NCBI GenBank assembly: GCA_946998205.1 | Contig: CAMPYJ010000012.1 | Coordinates: forward strand, 1-64,000 | DNA from: an uncultured Prevotella sp. | GTDB taxonomy: Bacteria; Bacteroidota; Bacteroidia; Bacteroidales; Bacteroidaceae | Direction: 5' to 3' | DNA length: 64,000 bases | Part shown: in pieces, positions 1-8,756 of the stretch | Layout: every line of letters starts with the position of its first letter | Position numbering within the stretch: position 1 is the stretch's first letter | Made by a program: the position numbers and the translations under genes | The notes under the pieces: model-generated | Seen by the model: the letters and a program-made list of their open reading frames with translations, nothing else | Database searches by the model: none | Told to the model about the DNA's origin: nothing

Positions 1-53
1 TTGACCACAAAAACAGCCTCGCAATCTGACAAAGCTAATTTATAGAACCGCCC
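1..53. mobile_element. End of a MITE-like element, cut by the window edge
   Basis: The stretch ending ATTTATAGAACCGCCCT at 53 matches, in inverted orientation, the left end of the complete element at 26595-26789. Similarity continues inward for about 50 bases with scattered mismatches to the first base of the window. Only one terminal inverted repeat is visible. The rest of this copy lies upstream of the window. No coding sequence is seen. Confidence 0.7.
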
Positions 54-371
54 TATAATGTGATGCAAAATTACGAATAAAATTTGTTAATTTGCCACTT
101 CTCTTTTAATTATTTGACGTTCTTGGCGTAAAGCCATGTCCAGGCACCTCGAACCCCTTGTCAGGTAGGTTTTTCAGCCTTCCAAATCGGCCTTTCAAGT
201 TTTGCTTTTCAAAAGCATTGACTTTAGGGACCAATCTCCATGAGTTTGGCACTCAATCTCAATGAGTTTGGTGGTCAATCTCCATGAGTTTAAAACCGAA
301 GGGATAAATGGAAGAAAGAAAATTTGGTAAATCTACGCTAACCTATTGTATGACATGCGGTTAGGTGTGAC
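54..371. other. Non-coding stretch holding a 22-bp-period array
   Basis: No gene is seen between the MITE end and the 3' end of the phosphatase-fold gene that converges on it. The only structure noted is the degenerate 22-bp array at about 210-297, described separately. Confidence 0.6.
210..297 (+). repeat. 22-bp-period intergenic array, locus 1
   Basis: Units start at 232, 254 and 276, exactly 22 bases apart, with a more diverged unit before them at about 210. The shared part reads CAATCTCNATGAGTTTGG. Units differ mostly after the TTTGG. The same core and period recur at 24192-24279, 30434-30541 and 44494-44581. The array lies downstream of the gene at 372-1736 and outside any coding region. 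Confidence 0.8.
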
Positions 372-1736
372 TTACTGAAGAGGTGCCGATTTGCAGGCGT
401 TGGGTGCCCTGATTTGAATGGATTTGGCGATGGTTGGCGCAATGCGGTCAACCGTCACGGGCAAGGTGACGCGCTGCGGTTTGACGCCTGCCCCGTAAAG
501 GATGATGGGGAAGGGCACGAACGACGCGCGTGCGACATAATGGTCTTGGTTGTCTTCGTTGAGCAACTGCCATCCTGGCGCGACCTCTATGAGCAGGTCG
601 CCGCTGACGGCGGGGTTGTAGGGGCTTTCGGTGACGTTGCGGATGCCCGCAATCTGAATGAGGAAGTTCTTCGAGCGCGAGATGACGTCCTCGTAAGAGA
701 GCAGCCTGTCTTCAATGAGCTTGCGGTTCAAATATATCTGGTTGCGGTAGCATGTCTCCACATAGCGCGCTTGTCCGTAGATGGCCCCAAGGTACATGTT
801 CAGCAGGTTGGCCGTGCGGTTGATGTAGAACGTTCCCGTAGGAATGCGGTATTTGGCGTAGTCAACCTTCGGTTCTTCGGCGTATCCCGTTCCGGTGAGC
901 ACGAAGAGCACCCTGTCGGCGCCTACCGCCCGTTCGATGCGCGTGATGAGCGACGCCAGGGTCTTGTCCAGTCCGCGGTAGACGGTTTCCATGTCCGTGC
1001 GCCACGCCTTGCTGTTGCCGCCCGCCGCCGACAGGGTGACGGCCAGGAAGTCGGTGATTTCGTCCCTGCCCATGGCGTTGTTGACCACGCAGCTCACGGC
1101 GGCGTCGCTCACGGCGTCGTTCAGTTGCGTCTTCTCTTTGCCGGGCCGCGGGCTGGCGCAGCTGTACGCGCGGATCCATCTGCCTGCTTTGTCGCAGTAA
1201 TAACCAGACGTTGTCCAGTTTCCGGTCTTGCCGTCTATCCACATGGCGCCATCGGCCGCGTGTCCGGCTGACAGCACGGCGGCCTCTCTGCTGCCCGCCA
1301 GTCCGTAGACGATGGCCGACCCGCCGCTCGATACCTTCAGCTCGTCGCCGATGGTTGATGCGGACATGCGCCGCGGCGAGGTGCCGTGTTGGGTGTCGTC
1401 AACGCAGAACACCGGGCGCAGCGTCTTTCGGTCGAGCCACTGCGTGCTGATGATGTTATGGTAATAGGGTGTTGTCCCGGTGACGATGGTGGCGATGGCT
1501 GAAGCCCGGTCGACAGGCGCGAAGGGGTAGCTGGCGGCTTCGTACACGCTGCCTTTCTGCAACAGTTTCTTGAAACCGTCTTGGGTATACAGGGGCGAAT
1601 AATGCTCTATGTAATCGTTGCGCAGCTGGTCGATGGTGATGCTCACCACCAGTCGCGGCGCAGCCTGCGGGGCTTGAGCCTGAACGGTTGTTCCCGAGAG
1701 GGCCGCGACGATTACCGCGGAGAGGCATTTATTCAT
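372..1736 (-). CDS. Secreted alkaline-phosphatase-fold protein, probably catalytically inactive
   Basis: The 454-residue protein begins with a signal peptide (about residues 1-22), so it is probably periplasmic. The N-terminal core ITIDQLRNDYIEHY, the following GFKKLLQKG and the block SAIATIVTGTTPYYHN match the type I phosphodiesterase/PafA-like branch of the alkaline phosphatase superfamily. However, the nucleophile position before the TG turn reads PVDRAS with no obvious Thr or Ser in register. The DH metal pair expected after the central strand is replaced by TGTGY, and the C-terminal GxH ligand motif is not seen. Most metal ligands therefore look lost. Its ATG overlaps the end of the upstream DUF4105 gene by 8 bases (ATGAATAA), which implies translational coupling. 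The substrate is unknown and a non-enzymatic role is possible. Confidence 0.8.
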   Translation of the reverse strand: MNKCLSAVIVAALSGTTVQAQAPQAAPRLVVSITIDQLRNDYIEHYSPLYTQDGFKKLLQKGSVYEAASYPFAPVDRASAIATIVTGTTPYYHNIISTQWLDRKTLRPVFCVDDTQHGTSPRRMSASTIGDELKVSSGGSAIVYGLAGSREAAVLSAGHAADGAMWIDGKTGNWTTSGYYCDKAGRWIRAYSCASPRPGKEKTQLNDAVSDAAVSCVVNNAMGRDEITDFLAVTLSAAGGNSKAWRTDMETVYRGLDKTLASLITRIERAVGADRVLFVLTGTGYAEEPKVDYAKYRIPTGTFYINRTANLLNMYLGAIYGQARYVETCYRNQIYLNRKLIEDRLLSYEDVISRSKNFLIQIAGIRNVTESPYNPAVSGDLLIEVAPGWQLLNEDNQDHYVARASFVPFPIILYGAGVKPQRVTLPVTVDRIAPTIAKSIQIRAPNACKSAPLQ

Positions 1737-2970
1737 CTTTCGTGGGTTTTCCGTGGGTGTGAATCATCAGCCATCCGTACCGCATGAGCAGGGAAACCGC
1801 CAGGACGACCATGCCTTCCGCGTAGGTTTGGAAGAACGCCAGCATGAGGTTGGCCGCCAGCAGCAGGATGTACAGCTTGACGTAAGGGTGGGATTTTCCC
1901 TTGCGCAAGGCTCTGACGGTGGGGACGAGGTAGAAGAGGTTGAGCGGACAGAGCAGCAGGATTTGGAAATTAAGCTGTACCGTGGGGTGTTGGGAGAATA
2001 CCATGGCCAGCAGTATCAGGCCAGTCGCGCCCGTGGCGAGCATGGTGACGAGGTCGTAAAGCCAGAAGACGCGCCCCGTCTTCCATTCGGCCATGCACGT
2101 GGCGAGCGTGAGGATGAGCCACAGGATGGCGCAGGCCATGGGTGTCACGGCCGTGTGGTCCGCGGGTTTCTCCATGGGTGGAATGAGGTAAGACGTGTGT
2201 CCGACGAGATTTCTCCGCCGCCCCAGGCGGTCAATCACGATGGCGTGGGCGAAGTCTTCACGCAGGCTGTCGGGCAGGAACTGCTGCTGCGCGTTGTCTG
2301 TCTTCGCGTCGGCCTTTACCCCAAGCAGCAGGTCGTTGCCGAAGCGGGCCCATCGGTGGCTCTCGTTCCATTGGTGAACCATTTGGCGGTACGATGAGCT
2401 GACGTTCTTGTTCTCCGCGTACAGCACGCTGCCGTTGATGTGGCTGACAATCATGTCGCGTGCCCGCGTGGTGCAGTTGTCGTAAAAATAGTTGTATCGG
2501 TACACGCGGTTCTCGGGCCGGTAGTTGTCGTCAATGGCCTGCGTGATGGCCCATTTCTCTTCTCTGGTGAGGTTGAGCTGTTGTTCTTTCACCCAAGCGC
2601 CTCTGCGGGCGTATGTGGCAATGAAGTCGTCGGTGCCCTCGATGCCCATCTCATAGTCGGTGAGCCCGAACATGAAGCGTAGTACGAAGAAACTTTTCTG
2701 GAAGGAGAACATGCCGTAGTTCACTACGATGTCTTGCCGCCGGCCGGTGTCGTTGTAATGAATGGCGGTGTGGCCGTAATACGAATAGATTTGGTCGCCG
2801 GGACCACAAGTGAGCAAGCTGATCTTGACCGCGTCCATGCTCTTGAGCAGTACGCTGTCTACCTGTGCGTTGGTTCGCTGCGCGGCTGAAAGGACAGCAA
2901 CCAATACCAGTAAATACTTTAAATGCGCGGTAAAACGTTTCACGATGCAAAAATAACTTATATTTCCCAC
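1729..2970 (-). CDS. DUF4105 membrane protein
   Basis: The first half of this protein (about 413 residues) matches the DUF4105 pattern: LLTCGPGDQIYSYYGHTAIHY, then YRYNYFYDNCTTRARDMI. The conserved His and the Asn-Cys pair suggest a papain/NlpC-like fold, but activity is unproven. The second half has about five hydrophobic segments, so the protein is membrane anchored after a signal-like N terminus. The longest reading starts at 2970. A GTG at 2943 gives a cleaner signal peptide (VKRFTAHLKYLLVLVAVL), and a -7 box lies only 4 bases upstream of it, so 2943 may be the true, nearly leaderless, start. The gene overlaps the phosphatase-fold gene and the two probably act together at the envelope. 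Confidence 0.85.
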   Translation of the reverse strand: MGNISYFCIVKRFTAHLKYLLVLVAVLSAAQRTNAQVDSVLLKSMDAVKISLLTCGPGDQIYSYYGHTAIHYNDTGRRQDIVVNYGMFSFQKSFFVLRFMFGLTDYEMGIEGTDDFIATYARRGAWVKEQQLNLTREEKWAITQAIDDNYRPENRVYRYNYFYDNCTTRARDMIVSHINGSVLYAENKNVSSSYRQMVHQWNESHRWARFGNDLLLGVKADAKTDNAQQQFLPDSLREDFAHAIVIDRLGRRRNLVGHTSYLIPPMEKPADHTAVTPMACAILWLILTLATCMAEWKTGRVFWLYDLVTMLATGATGLILLAMVFSQHPTVQLNFQILLLCPLNLFYLVPTVRALRKGKSHPYVKLYILLLAANLMLAFFQTYAEGMVVLAVSLLMRYGWLMIHTHGKPTKDE

Positions 2971-3012
2971 TTAATGTGCGTTTAATTGGAAAATTTTCGA
3001 TATTTTTGCATC
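2944..3012. promoter_or_regulatory. Mirrored divergent promoter pair
   Basis: GATGCAAAAATA at 2944-2955 and TATTTTTGCATC at 3001-3012 are perfect 12-base inverted copies. Each contains a Bacteroidota -7 box (TATTTTTG), one serving the minus-strand DUF4105 gene and the other the plus-strand barrel gene at 3035. The about 45 bases between them must hold both upstream (-33) elements. Confidence 0.75.
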
Positions 3013-3034
3013 CAAAATAGAAAATAAGAACAGA

Positions 3035-4336
3035 ATGAAAAAAGTAGCAGGTGCCCTTTTGTCGGCAGCTTTCACCATCTCTGCGTTTGCTCAAAGTGGT
3101 ACGAATTCTCCTTACAGCCAGTATGGCTTGGGGCTTTTGTCTGACCAGGCCAGCGGATTCAACCGCGGCATGAACGGGCTGGGCTATGGCTTCAGGGAGA
3201 ACGACCAGGTGAACTTCATCAATCCTGCATCTTATTCGGCCCTCGATTCGCTCACCTTCGTGTTCGACGCGGGCATCTCCGGGCAACTCACCAGCTTCAC
3301 CGAGAAGGGAAAGAAGAAGAACGCGCGCAACGCAGACCTCGAATATGTGGTCGCCGGCCTGCGCCTGGCCCGGCGCCTGGGCATGAGTTTCGGCTTGGTT
3401 CCCTTTACCAACATAGGATATAATTATGCAAGCACCTCGGCCGTCAACGTGGATGAAAACAACGCGAAGACCACGGTGACCAGTACTTACGCCGGCAATG
3501 GCGGGTTGCACCAGGCGTACTTGGGGATGGGATGGGCGCCTTTCAAGGGGCTGTCTCTGGGCTTCAACGTCTCTTATCTGTGGGGGGCGCTGAACCGTTC
3601 GGTCGTGAACAGCTACAATGACCAGTCGGTTAACACCGTCTCGAAGTATTATTCGGCGTCGGTGAAAAATTACAAATTGGATTTGGGATTGCAATATACG
3701 GCTCAGTTGTCGAAGAAAGATTGGGTTACCTTGGGGGCCGTGTATGGCCTGGGGCATAAGCTTTCCGCCGATTCAAAGCTGGACGTCACCTCGCGGAATC
3801 CGCAGACTGGCGTGCAGGTCACCGCTTCCGATATCGTCAGAAATGGTCTGGAGCTGCCCACGGCCGTGGGGGGAGGACTGGCGTGGAACCGCCAAGACAA
3901 ATGGAAGCTGGGCGTTGACTATCTGCTGCAGCAGTGGTCAGAAACCGAGTATCCCGTTTATTCCGCCTCTGGTGATGAGACGCGATACGCGTTGTCGAAG
4001 AATGTATTCAATGACCGACACCGGGTTACGGTAGGTGGAGAGTTCTGTCAAGACTTGTACAGCCGCAGCTTCTTCAAGCGAATCCGCTATCGGTTGGGGG
4101 CTTCCTACGCCACGTCTTACATTAAGATAAACGGCGTGGATGGTCCTGATGAGATAAGCGTCAGTGCAGGTTTCGGCATACCCATCGCCAATATTTTCAA
4201 CAACCGGTCGTTGCTGAACGTCTCTGCGCAATGGATACGGCAGGATGCGAGAACCTTCATCAAGGAAAATACGTTCCGTATCAATGTCGGACTGACCTTC
4301 AATGAGCGTTGGTTCGCCAAATGGAAGGTTAATTAA
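3035..4336 (+). CDS. Outer-membrane beta-barrel protein (OmpP1/FadL-like appearance)
   Basis: The 433-residue protein has a signal peptide (about residues 1-19, cut near AFAQ). It is then rich in alternating aromatic and small residues with repeated YNY, GLG and WSE patterns, as in outer-membrane barrels. The N-terminal motif SPYSQYGLGLL followed by NRGMNGLGYGFR and NPASYSALDSLTF is typical of a conserved Bacteroidales family whose layout resembles FadL/OmpP1. The protein ends with strand-like sequence (GLTFNERWFAKWKVN). It is followed after 29 bases by lptC and is probably co-transcribed with it from the promoter at 3001. The transported substrate is unknown. Confidence 0.8.
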   Translation: MKKVAGALLSAAFTISAFAQSGTNSPYSQYGLGLLSDQASGFNRGMNGLGYGFRENDQVNFINPASYSALDSLTFVFDAGISGQLTSFTEKGKKKNARNADLEYVVAGLRLARRLGMSFGLVPFTNIGYNYASTSAVNVDENNAKTTVTSTYAGNGGLHQAYLGMGWAPFKGLSLGFNVSYLWGALNRSVVNSYNDQSVNTVSKYYSASVKNYKLDLGLQYTAQLSKKDWVTLGAVYGLGHKLSADSKLDVTSRNPQTGVQVTASDIVRNGLELPTAVGGGLAWNRQDKWKLGVDYLLQQWSETEYPVYSASGDETRYALSKNVFNDRHRVTVGGEFCQDLYSRSFFKRIRYRLGASYATSYIKINGVDGPDEISVSAGFGIPIANIFNNRSLLNVSAQWIRQDARTFIKENTFRINVGLTFNERWFAKWKVN

Positions 4337-4365
4337 TCTGCTTTTGAGACAGGGAAGGTAACTGA

Positions 4366-5016
4366 ATGCTCAAGAAGTCTGTCATACCTATCTTATTATT
4401 GTCGCATTTCTTGTTTTTCATCTCGTGCGAAAAACAGAGGGAACATATCGCGCCAGCCATTCGTGAGCGCGACTCTGTACCCATGATGGTTACCTATGGG
4501 GTGAGCCAGCTGATATCCGATTCGGGCGTCATCAAGTATAAAATTGTGACGGAGCGATGGGAAGTTTACCAAAATGAAACCTCTCAAAAGTCGGTTTTCA
4601 TCAAGGGGGCTTTCTTGGAACAGTTTGACGAGAATTTCCATGTGCAGTCGTACATACAATGCGATACGGCCTATTATTACACCGACAGGCAGCTGTGGGA
4701 ACTGCGGGGCCGCGTGAAGATATTGACCAAAGACGGGTTGGACTTTACCAGTGAGGAGCTTTTTCTGGACCAGCGCGCGCATGAGTTGTATTCATATAAG
4801 TATTCTAAGCTCGTCACTCCCAAGCGAACGCTGCAGGGAAGTTATTTCCGAAGTGATGAGCGGATGACCCGATACCTGGTGACCAACAGTCGGGGGTCTT
4901 TTGAGAAATCCGACTTTACGGGCGGGTCAGACGGTGCTTCCACAGCGGCAGATACCCTCAACGCGTACAGTCGTCCGCAAGCAGCGCCGCGACCAAAGAC
5001 GCCGACGGCCCCTTGA
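4366..5016 (+). CDS. lptC: LptC-like LPS export lipoprotein
   Basis: LptC bridges the inner-membrane LptBFG transporter and periplasmic LptA during lipopolysaccharide export. The 216-residue product has a lipoprotein signal ending FFISC, with the lipidated Cys at residue 21. It then has a single LptC-type beta-jellyroll, with features such as KYKIVTERWEVY, GAFLEQFDE and TAYYYTDRQLWELRGRVKI, as in Bacteroidota LptC proteins. The C-terminal 30 residues are low-complexity and rich in Pro, Ala and Thr. The gene lies between the barrel gene and the CNNM gene on the same strand. Confidence 0.85.
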   Translation: MLKKSVIPILLLSHFLFFISCEKQREHIAPAIRERDSVPMMVTYGVSQLISDSGVIKYKIVTERWEVYQNETSQKSVFIKGAFLEQFDENFHVQSYIQCDTAYYYTDRQLWELRGRVKILTKDGLDFTSEELFLDQRAHELYSYKYSKLVTPKRTLQGSYFRSDERMTRYLVTNSRGSFEKSDFTGGSDGASTAADTLNAYSRPQAAPRPKTPTAP

Positions 5017-5030
5017 TAAGGATTTTAACG

Positions 5031-6308
5031 ATGAACGAACAAGTTGATTTGGTATTGATTGTCTGCATCCTCGTCACGATGATACTCTCTGCTTTCTTTT
5101 CCGGAATGGAGATAGCCTTCGTGTCCAGCAATCGCATGCTCGCACAGATGGACAAGGAGAAAATGGGCATATCGAAGCGCTTCCTGTCTCTTTTCTTCAA
5201 CAACCCCAACAGTTTTGTCAGCACAATGCTGGTGGGTAACAACATCGTGCTGGTGGTATATGGCATCTTGATAGCCCGTCTCTTCGATCAAACGATTTTT
5301 GTAGGGATGGACGTCGCGTTCACCGTGCCGGCGGATACGGTGCTGTCTACCCTTATTATCTTGTTTATAGGCGAGTTTCTGCCAAAGACTCTGTTCCAAA
5401 GCAACCCCAACCGGCTGATGAGGTTATTTGCCTTTCCCGCCTATTTGTTTTACCTCATCCTATGGCCCATCAGCCGTTTCGCAACCTTTCTGTCGGGTTT
5501 GATTCTTCGACTGTTCAGGGTTCACATTCCGAAAGACGTCATAACGGGCGGATTTTCCAAGGTGGATTTGGATTACCTGATACAATCAAGCATTGATAAC
5601 GCGCGCGGCAATGAGGAAATAGAGAATGAGGTGAAAATCTTTCACAACGCCCTCGACTTCCCTGACACGAAGGTGCGCGACTGCATGGTGCCGCGTACCG
5701 AGATTAATTCGGTAGACATGAACACATGCTCGCTTGAAGAGTTGAAGCAGAAATTCATTGAGAGCGGCAATTCAAAAATCATTGTTTACAAGGATGACAT
5801 CGACCACATCCAGGGCTACATCCACAGCTCTGAACTGTTTAAGAATCCTTCTTCTTGGCAGGATGGCATCCGTACCATGCCTTTCGTGCCTGAAACCATG
5901 CCCGCACAGAAGCTCATGCAGACACTCTTGCAGCAGAAAAAAAGCCTGGGTGTGGTGGTTGACGAGTTTGGAGGAACCAGCGGAATCGTTTCTTTGGAAG
6001 ACATCGTGGAGGAGATATTCGGTGAGATAGAGGACGAGCACGACAGCCTGAAATACGTCGCCAAGCAGACTGGCGACCACGAATACTTGCTGTCGGCCCG
6101 GCTGGAGATAGACAAGGTGAACGAAATGTTCAACCTGGATTTGCCCGAAAGCGAGGAATACATGACGCTTGGAGGCTTGATTCTGAATGCGTACCGAAGT
6201 TTCCCGAAGTTGAATGAGGTCGTGAAGATAGAGAAATTCCAATTTAAGATCATCAAGAACGCAGCCGCTAAAATAGAGTTGGTTCAGCTGACTGTTTTGC
6301 CTGAATAG
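5031..6308 (+). CDS. CNNM/CorC-type DUF21-CBS membrane protein (GldE/hemolysin family)
   Basis: An N-terminal DUF21 membrane domain (about residues 1-150, four hydrophobic helices, including SAFFSGMEIAFVSSNR) is followed by paired CBS domains. The second of these carries the VVDEFGGTSGIVSLEDIVEEIFGEIEDE-type signature, of which VVDEFGGTSGIVSLEDI is clear. A C-terminal CorC/HlyC domain ends the protein. The family is linked to magnesium efflux, and in Bacteroidota some members are called GldE. The reading frame opens at a TTG at 5013, but the ATG at 5031 is the more natural start, 14 bases after the lptC stop. It is likely co-transcribed with lptC. Confidence 0.88.
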   Translation: MNEQVDLVLIVCILVTMILSAFFSGMEIAFVSSNRMLAQMDKEKMGISKRFLSLFFNNPNSFVSTMLVGNNIVLVVYGILIARLFDQTIFVGMDVAFTVPADTVLSTLIILFIGEFLPKTLFQSNPNRLMRLFAFPAYLFYLILWPISRFATFLSGLILRLFRVHIPKDVITGGFSKVDLDYLIQSSIDNARGNEEIENEVKIFHNALDFPDTKVRDCMVPRTEINSVDMNTCSLEELKQKFIESGNSKIIVYKDDIDHIQGYIHSSELFKNPSSWQDGIRTMPFVPETMPAQKLMQTLLQQKKSLGVVVDEFGGTSGIVSLEDIVEEIFGEIEDEHDSLKYVAKQTGDHEYLLSARLEIDKVNEMFNLDLPESEEYMTLGGLILNAYRSFPKLNEVVKIEKFQFKIIKNAAAKIELVQLTVLPE

Positions 6309-6372
6309 CCTGATAAAAGGGCATGTGTGCAAAATTTCAACCGAAAAATTCATGCGTTTGATAAGATTTTAG

Positions 6373-6380
6373 TATTTTTG
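6373..6380 (+). promoter_or_regulatory. -7 box for ppiD
   Basis: TATTTTTG matches the Bacteroidota -7 consensus TAnnTTTG in the AT-rich gap before the PpiD-like gene. The implied 5' leader is about 110 bases. Confidence 0.6.
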
Positions 6381-6496
6381 TGCGCATTTTGTAAGTATCT
6401 TACAGTACCATGACACAGGTCGTTATGTTATTCCGCGGTACGGACAATGCTTCAAGACGAATATAAAAAACAAAAAATAAAAAAGTATCAATAACA

Positions 6497-8638
6497 ATGG
6501 CAGCATTAGGAAAAATTAGAAAAAGAGGCCTGATCTTGATTTGTATTATCGGTTTGGGTCTTTTTGCGTTTATTGCTGAAGAGGGATTTCGTTCATGCGA
6601 AGCATCCCGAAACGACCGACGTCAGCAGGTAGGCGAAGTGTTAGGTGAGAAAGTCAGCGTGCAAGACTTTCAAAAACTCATTGATGAATATTCAGAAGTC
6701 ATCAAGATGCAGCAAGGTGTGAACAACCTCAATGAAGCGCAGTTGAACCAAGTGAAAGACGTGGTTTGGCAAACTTACATCCAAACCAAGGTGGTGGAGA
6801 ACGAAGCCAACAAGCTCGGACTGACCGTCACCGACGCTGAATTGCAGAACATCTTGAACGAAGGCACCAATCCCATGTTGATGCAAACGCCGTTCGTGAA
6901 TCAGCAAACGGGTCGATTTGACGTGAATTCACTGCAGAAATTCCTCGCTGATTACAACTCGCAGCAGGCCGCCAATCCACAACTTGCCCAGCAATACCAG
7001 GCGCTGTACAAGTATTGGACGTTCATAGAGAAGACGCTCCGTCAACAATTGTTGGCGCAAAAATACCAGAGTCTTCTCGCAAGTTGCATCCTCTCTAATC
7101 CGATCGAGGCTAAGATGGCATACAAGGAAGACAACGAGGAGAGCCAGATTGAGCTTGCCACGTTCCCTTATTCAAGCATCGCTGACAGCAAGGTGAAGAT
7201 TTCCGACGCAGACTTGAAAGCGAAATATGATGAAGAGAAAGGCCGCTTCAAGCAGTATGTGGAAAGCCGTGACATCAAGTATGTGGCGGTACAGGTGACA
7301 CCTTCGGCAAACGACCGCGCGGCCTTGCAGAAGTCTTTCACGAAATATACCGCCGAATTGGCCGCTGCAGCCGACCCTGCCAACGTTGTCCGCAAGAGTA
7401 CTTCCTTGGTGAACTATCTGGGTTTGCCTGTCGCCAAGACGGCTTACGCGTCCGACATCGCCGACAGACTCGACTCCATGGCTGTCGGACAGACCTTCGG
7501 ACCGTTTGAAAGCAAGGCGGACAACACGCTCAATGTCATCAAGCTGGTTTCCAAACAATTGTTGCCCGACTCGGTACAGTTCCGCCAAATCCAGGTGATG
7601 GGGGCTTCCGCCGATGAGACGCAGAAGCGTGCCGACTCCATTTGCACCGCATTGAACGGGGGCGCCGACTTCGAGTTGCTGGCCAAAAAATATGGCCAGA
7701 CGGGCGACAAGACCTGGTTGACAACCGCGCAGTATCAGCAAGCGCCGTCTATGGACGCTGACACGAAGAAATATATCAACACGCTCAATAGTCTCGGCGT
7801 CAGCGAAACGAGAAACATCAAGCTGGGACAAGGCAATGTCATCGTACAGGTTGTTGACCGCAGGGCGATGATCAGCAAGTACACGGCTGCCGTCATTAAG
7901 AAGACAATCGATTTCTCCAAGGAGACTTACTCGGCCGCTTTCAACAAGTTCAGCTCGTTTGTCAGCGCCAACCAGACACCGGAGAAAATCGCCAAGAATG
8001 CAAGAGGCTGCGGCTATACCCTGCAGGAGGCTAAGGATGTCACTACTTCTACCCATTCATTGGTGGGTATCAACGACACCCGCGAGGCCTTGAAATGGTT
8101 GTTCGAGGCGAAAGAGGGCGAGATATCTCCGATGTACGAGTGCGGCAACAACGACCAGCTGTTGCTCGTAGTGCTTGACAAGATTCATCCGAAGGGCTAT
8201 CGTCCTTACAATGACCCGCAAGTGAAGGAGATGTTGAAGGCTGAGGTGATGCGTGACAAGAAGGCCGATTTGCTCATGGCTAAGGCCGAGGGAGTGAAGT
8301 CGGTGTCAGCCGCTAAGGCAAAGGGCGCTACCGTTGCGCCCGTCAGTCAGGTAACTTTCTCTGCGCCAGTGTTCGTGATGAGCACGGGTGCCAGTGAGCC
8401 TGCTTTGAGTGGCGCTGTTGCCGCCACGGCGAAAGGACGGTTCTCTTCCAAGCCTGTGAAGGGCAACGCGGGTGTCTATGTCTTCCAAGTAACCGGACGT
8501 ACCATCCGCCCGGGTAAGTTTGACGGCAAGGCTGAAGAAGAAAAGACCAGGCAGAAGGCACTGCAGTTTGCCGGCAACTTCATGAACGAATTGGTGATGA
8601 AGGCCGGTGTCGTGGACAACCGTTACCTGTTCTTCTGA
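6497..8638 (+). CDS. ppiD: PpiD/SurA-like membrane-anchored peptidyl-prolyl isomerase
   Basis: The 713-residue protein has one N-terminal transmembrane segment (LILICIIGLGLFAFIAEEGF), giving a periplasmic body. A SurA-N-like chaperone domain follows (VGEVLGEKVSVQDFQKLIDEY and VVENEANKLGLTVTDAELQ). A central parvulin-like region comes next (VQFRQIQVM, then GGADFELLAKKYGQTGDKTWL). The second half is a long, less conserved chaperone part. Length and order fit PpiD, which assists folding of exported and outer-membrane proteins. It has its own -7 box and ends in front of a strong terminator hairpin, so it is probably monocistronic. Confidence 0.88.
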   Translation: MAALGKIRKRGLILICIIGLGLFAFIAEEGFRSCEASRNDRRQQVGEVLGEKVSVQDFQKLIDEYSEVIKMQQGVNNLNEAQLNQVKDVVWQTYIQTKVVENEANKLGLTVTDAELQNILNEGTNPMLMQTPFVNQQTGRFDVNSLQKFLADYNSQQAANPQLAQQYQALYKYWTFIEKTLRQQLLAQKYQSLLASCILSNPIEAKMAYKEDNEESQIELATFPYSSIADSKVKISDADLKAKYDEEKGRFKQYVESRDIKYVAVQVTPSANDRAALQKSFTKYTAELAAAADPANVVRKSTSLVNYLGLPVAKTAYASDIADRLDSMAVGQTFGPFESKADNTLNVIKLVSKQLLPDSVQFRQIQVMGASADETQKRADSICTALNGGADFELLAKKYGQTGDKTWLTTAQYQQAPSMDADTKKYINTLNSLGVSETRNIKLGQGNVIVQVVDRRAMISKYTAAVIKKTIDFSKETYSAAFNKFSSFVSANQTPEKIAKNARGCGYTLQEAKDVTTSTHSLVGINDTREALKWLFEAKEGEISPMYECGNNDQLLLVVLDKIHPKGYRPYNDPQVKEMLKAEVMRDKKADLLMAKAEGVKSVSAAKAKGATVAPVSQVTFSAPVFVMSTGASEPALSGAVAATAKGRFSSKPVKGNAGVYVFQVTGRTIRPGKFDGKAEEEKTRQKALQFAGNFMNELVMKAGVVDNRYLFF

Positions 8639-8662
8639 TGGAATGGCTTTCATGAGGCTCAT

Positions 8663-8700
8663 CGTCAGTGTAGACGGATAGGTGTCGTCGCCCACTGACG
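8663..8700 (+). other. Hairpin just after ppiD
   Basis: CGTCAGTG at 8663-8670 is the exact reverse complement of CACTGACG at 8693-8700. It sits between the ppiD stop and the terminator and may be part of the transcript's 3' structure. Confidence 0.4.
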
Positions 8701-8718
8701 GAGCGTCTGAACATCGTG

Positions 8719-8756
8719 AGCTCCGCGCGCTTGTTTAAGCGCGCGGAGCTTTTTTC
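8719..8756 (+). terminator. Strong intrinsic terminator after ppiD
   Basis: AGCTCCGCGCGCTT (8719-8732) and AAGCGCGCGGAGCT (8737-8750) form a perfect 14-bp stem with a GTTT loop, followed by a run of T residues. Confidence 0.88.

Noticed and set aside
210..297. The 22-bp arrays as CRISPR arrays
   Set aside because: There are no unique spacers between repeats, the period is too short, the units are diverged and no cas genes are near.
414..1271. A 285-codon plus-strand open frame opposite the phosphatase-fold gene
   Set aside because: Its translation is Val/Arg/Gly-rich without any motif, and the minus-strand frame has a signal peptide and family motifs. It is a shadow caused by GC-rich codons.
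2651..3757. A 368-codon minus-strand open frame across the promoter region and barrel gene
   Set aside because: It spans the divergent promoters, overlaps two well-supported genes and has no recognisable domain.
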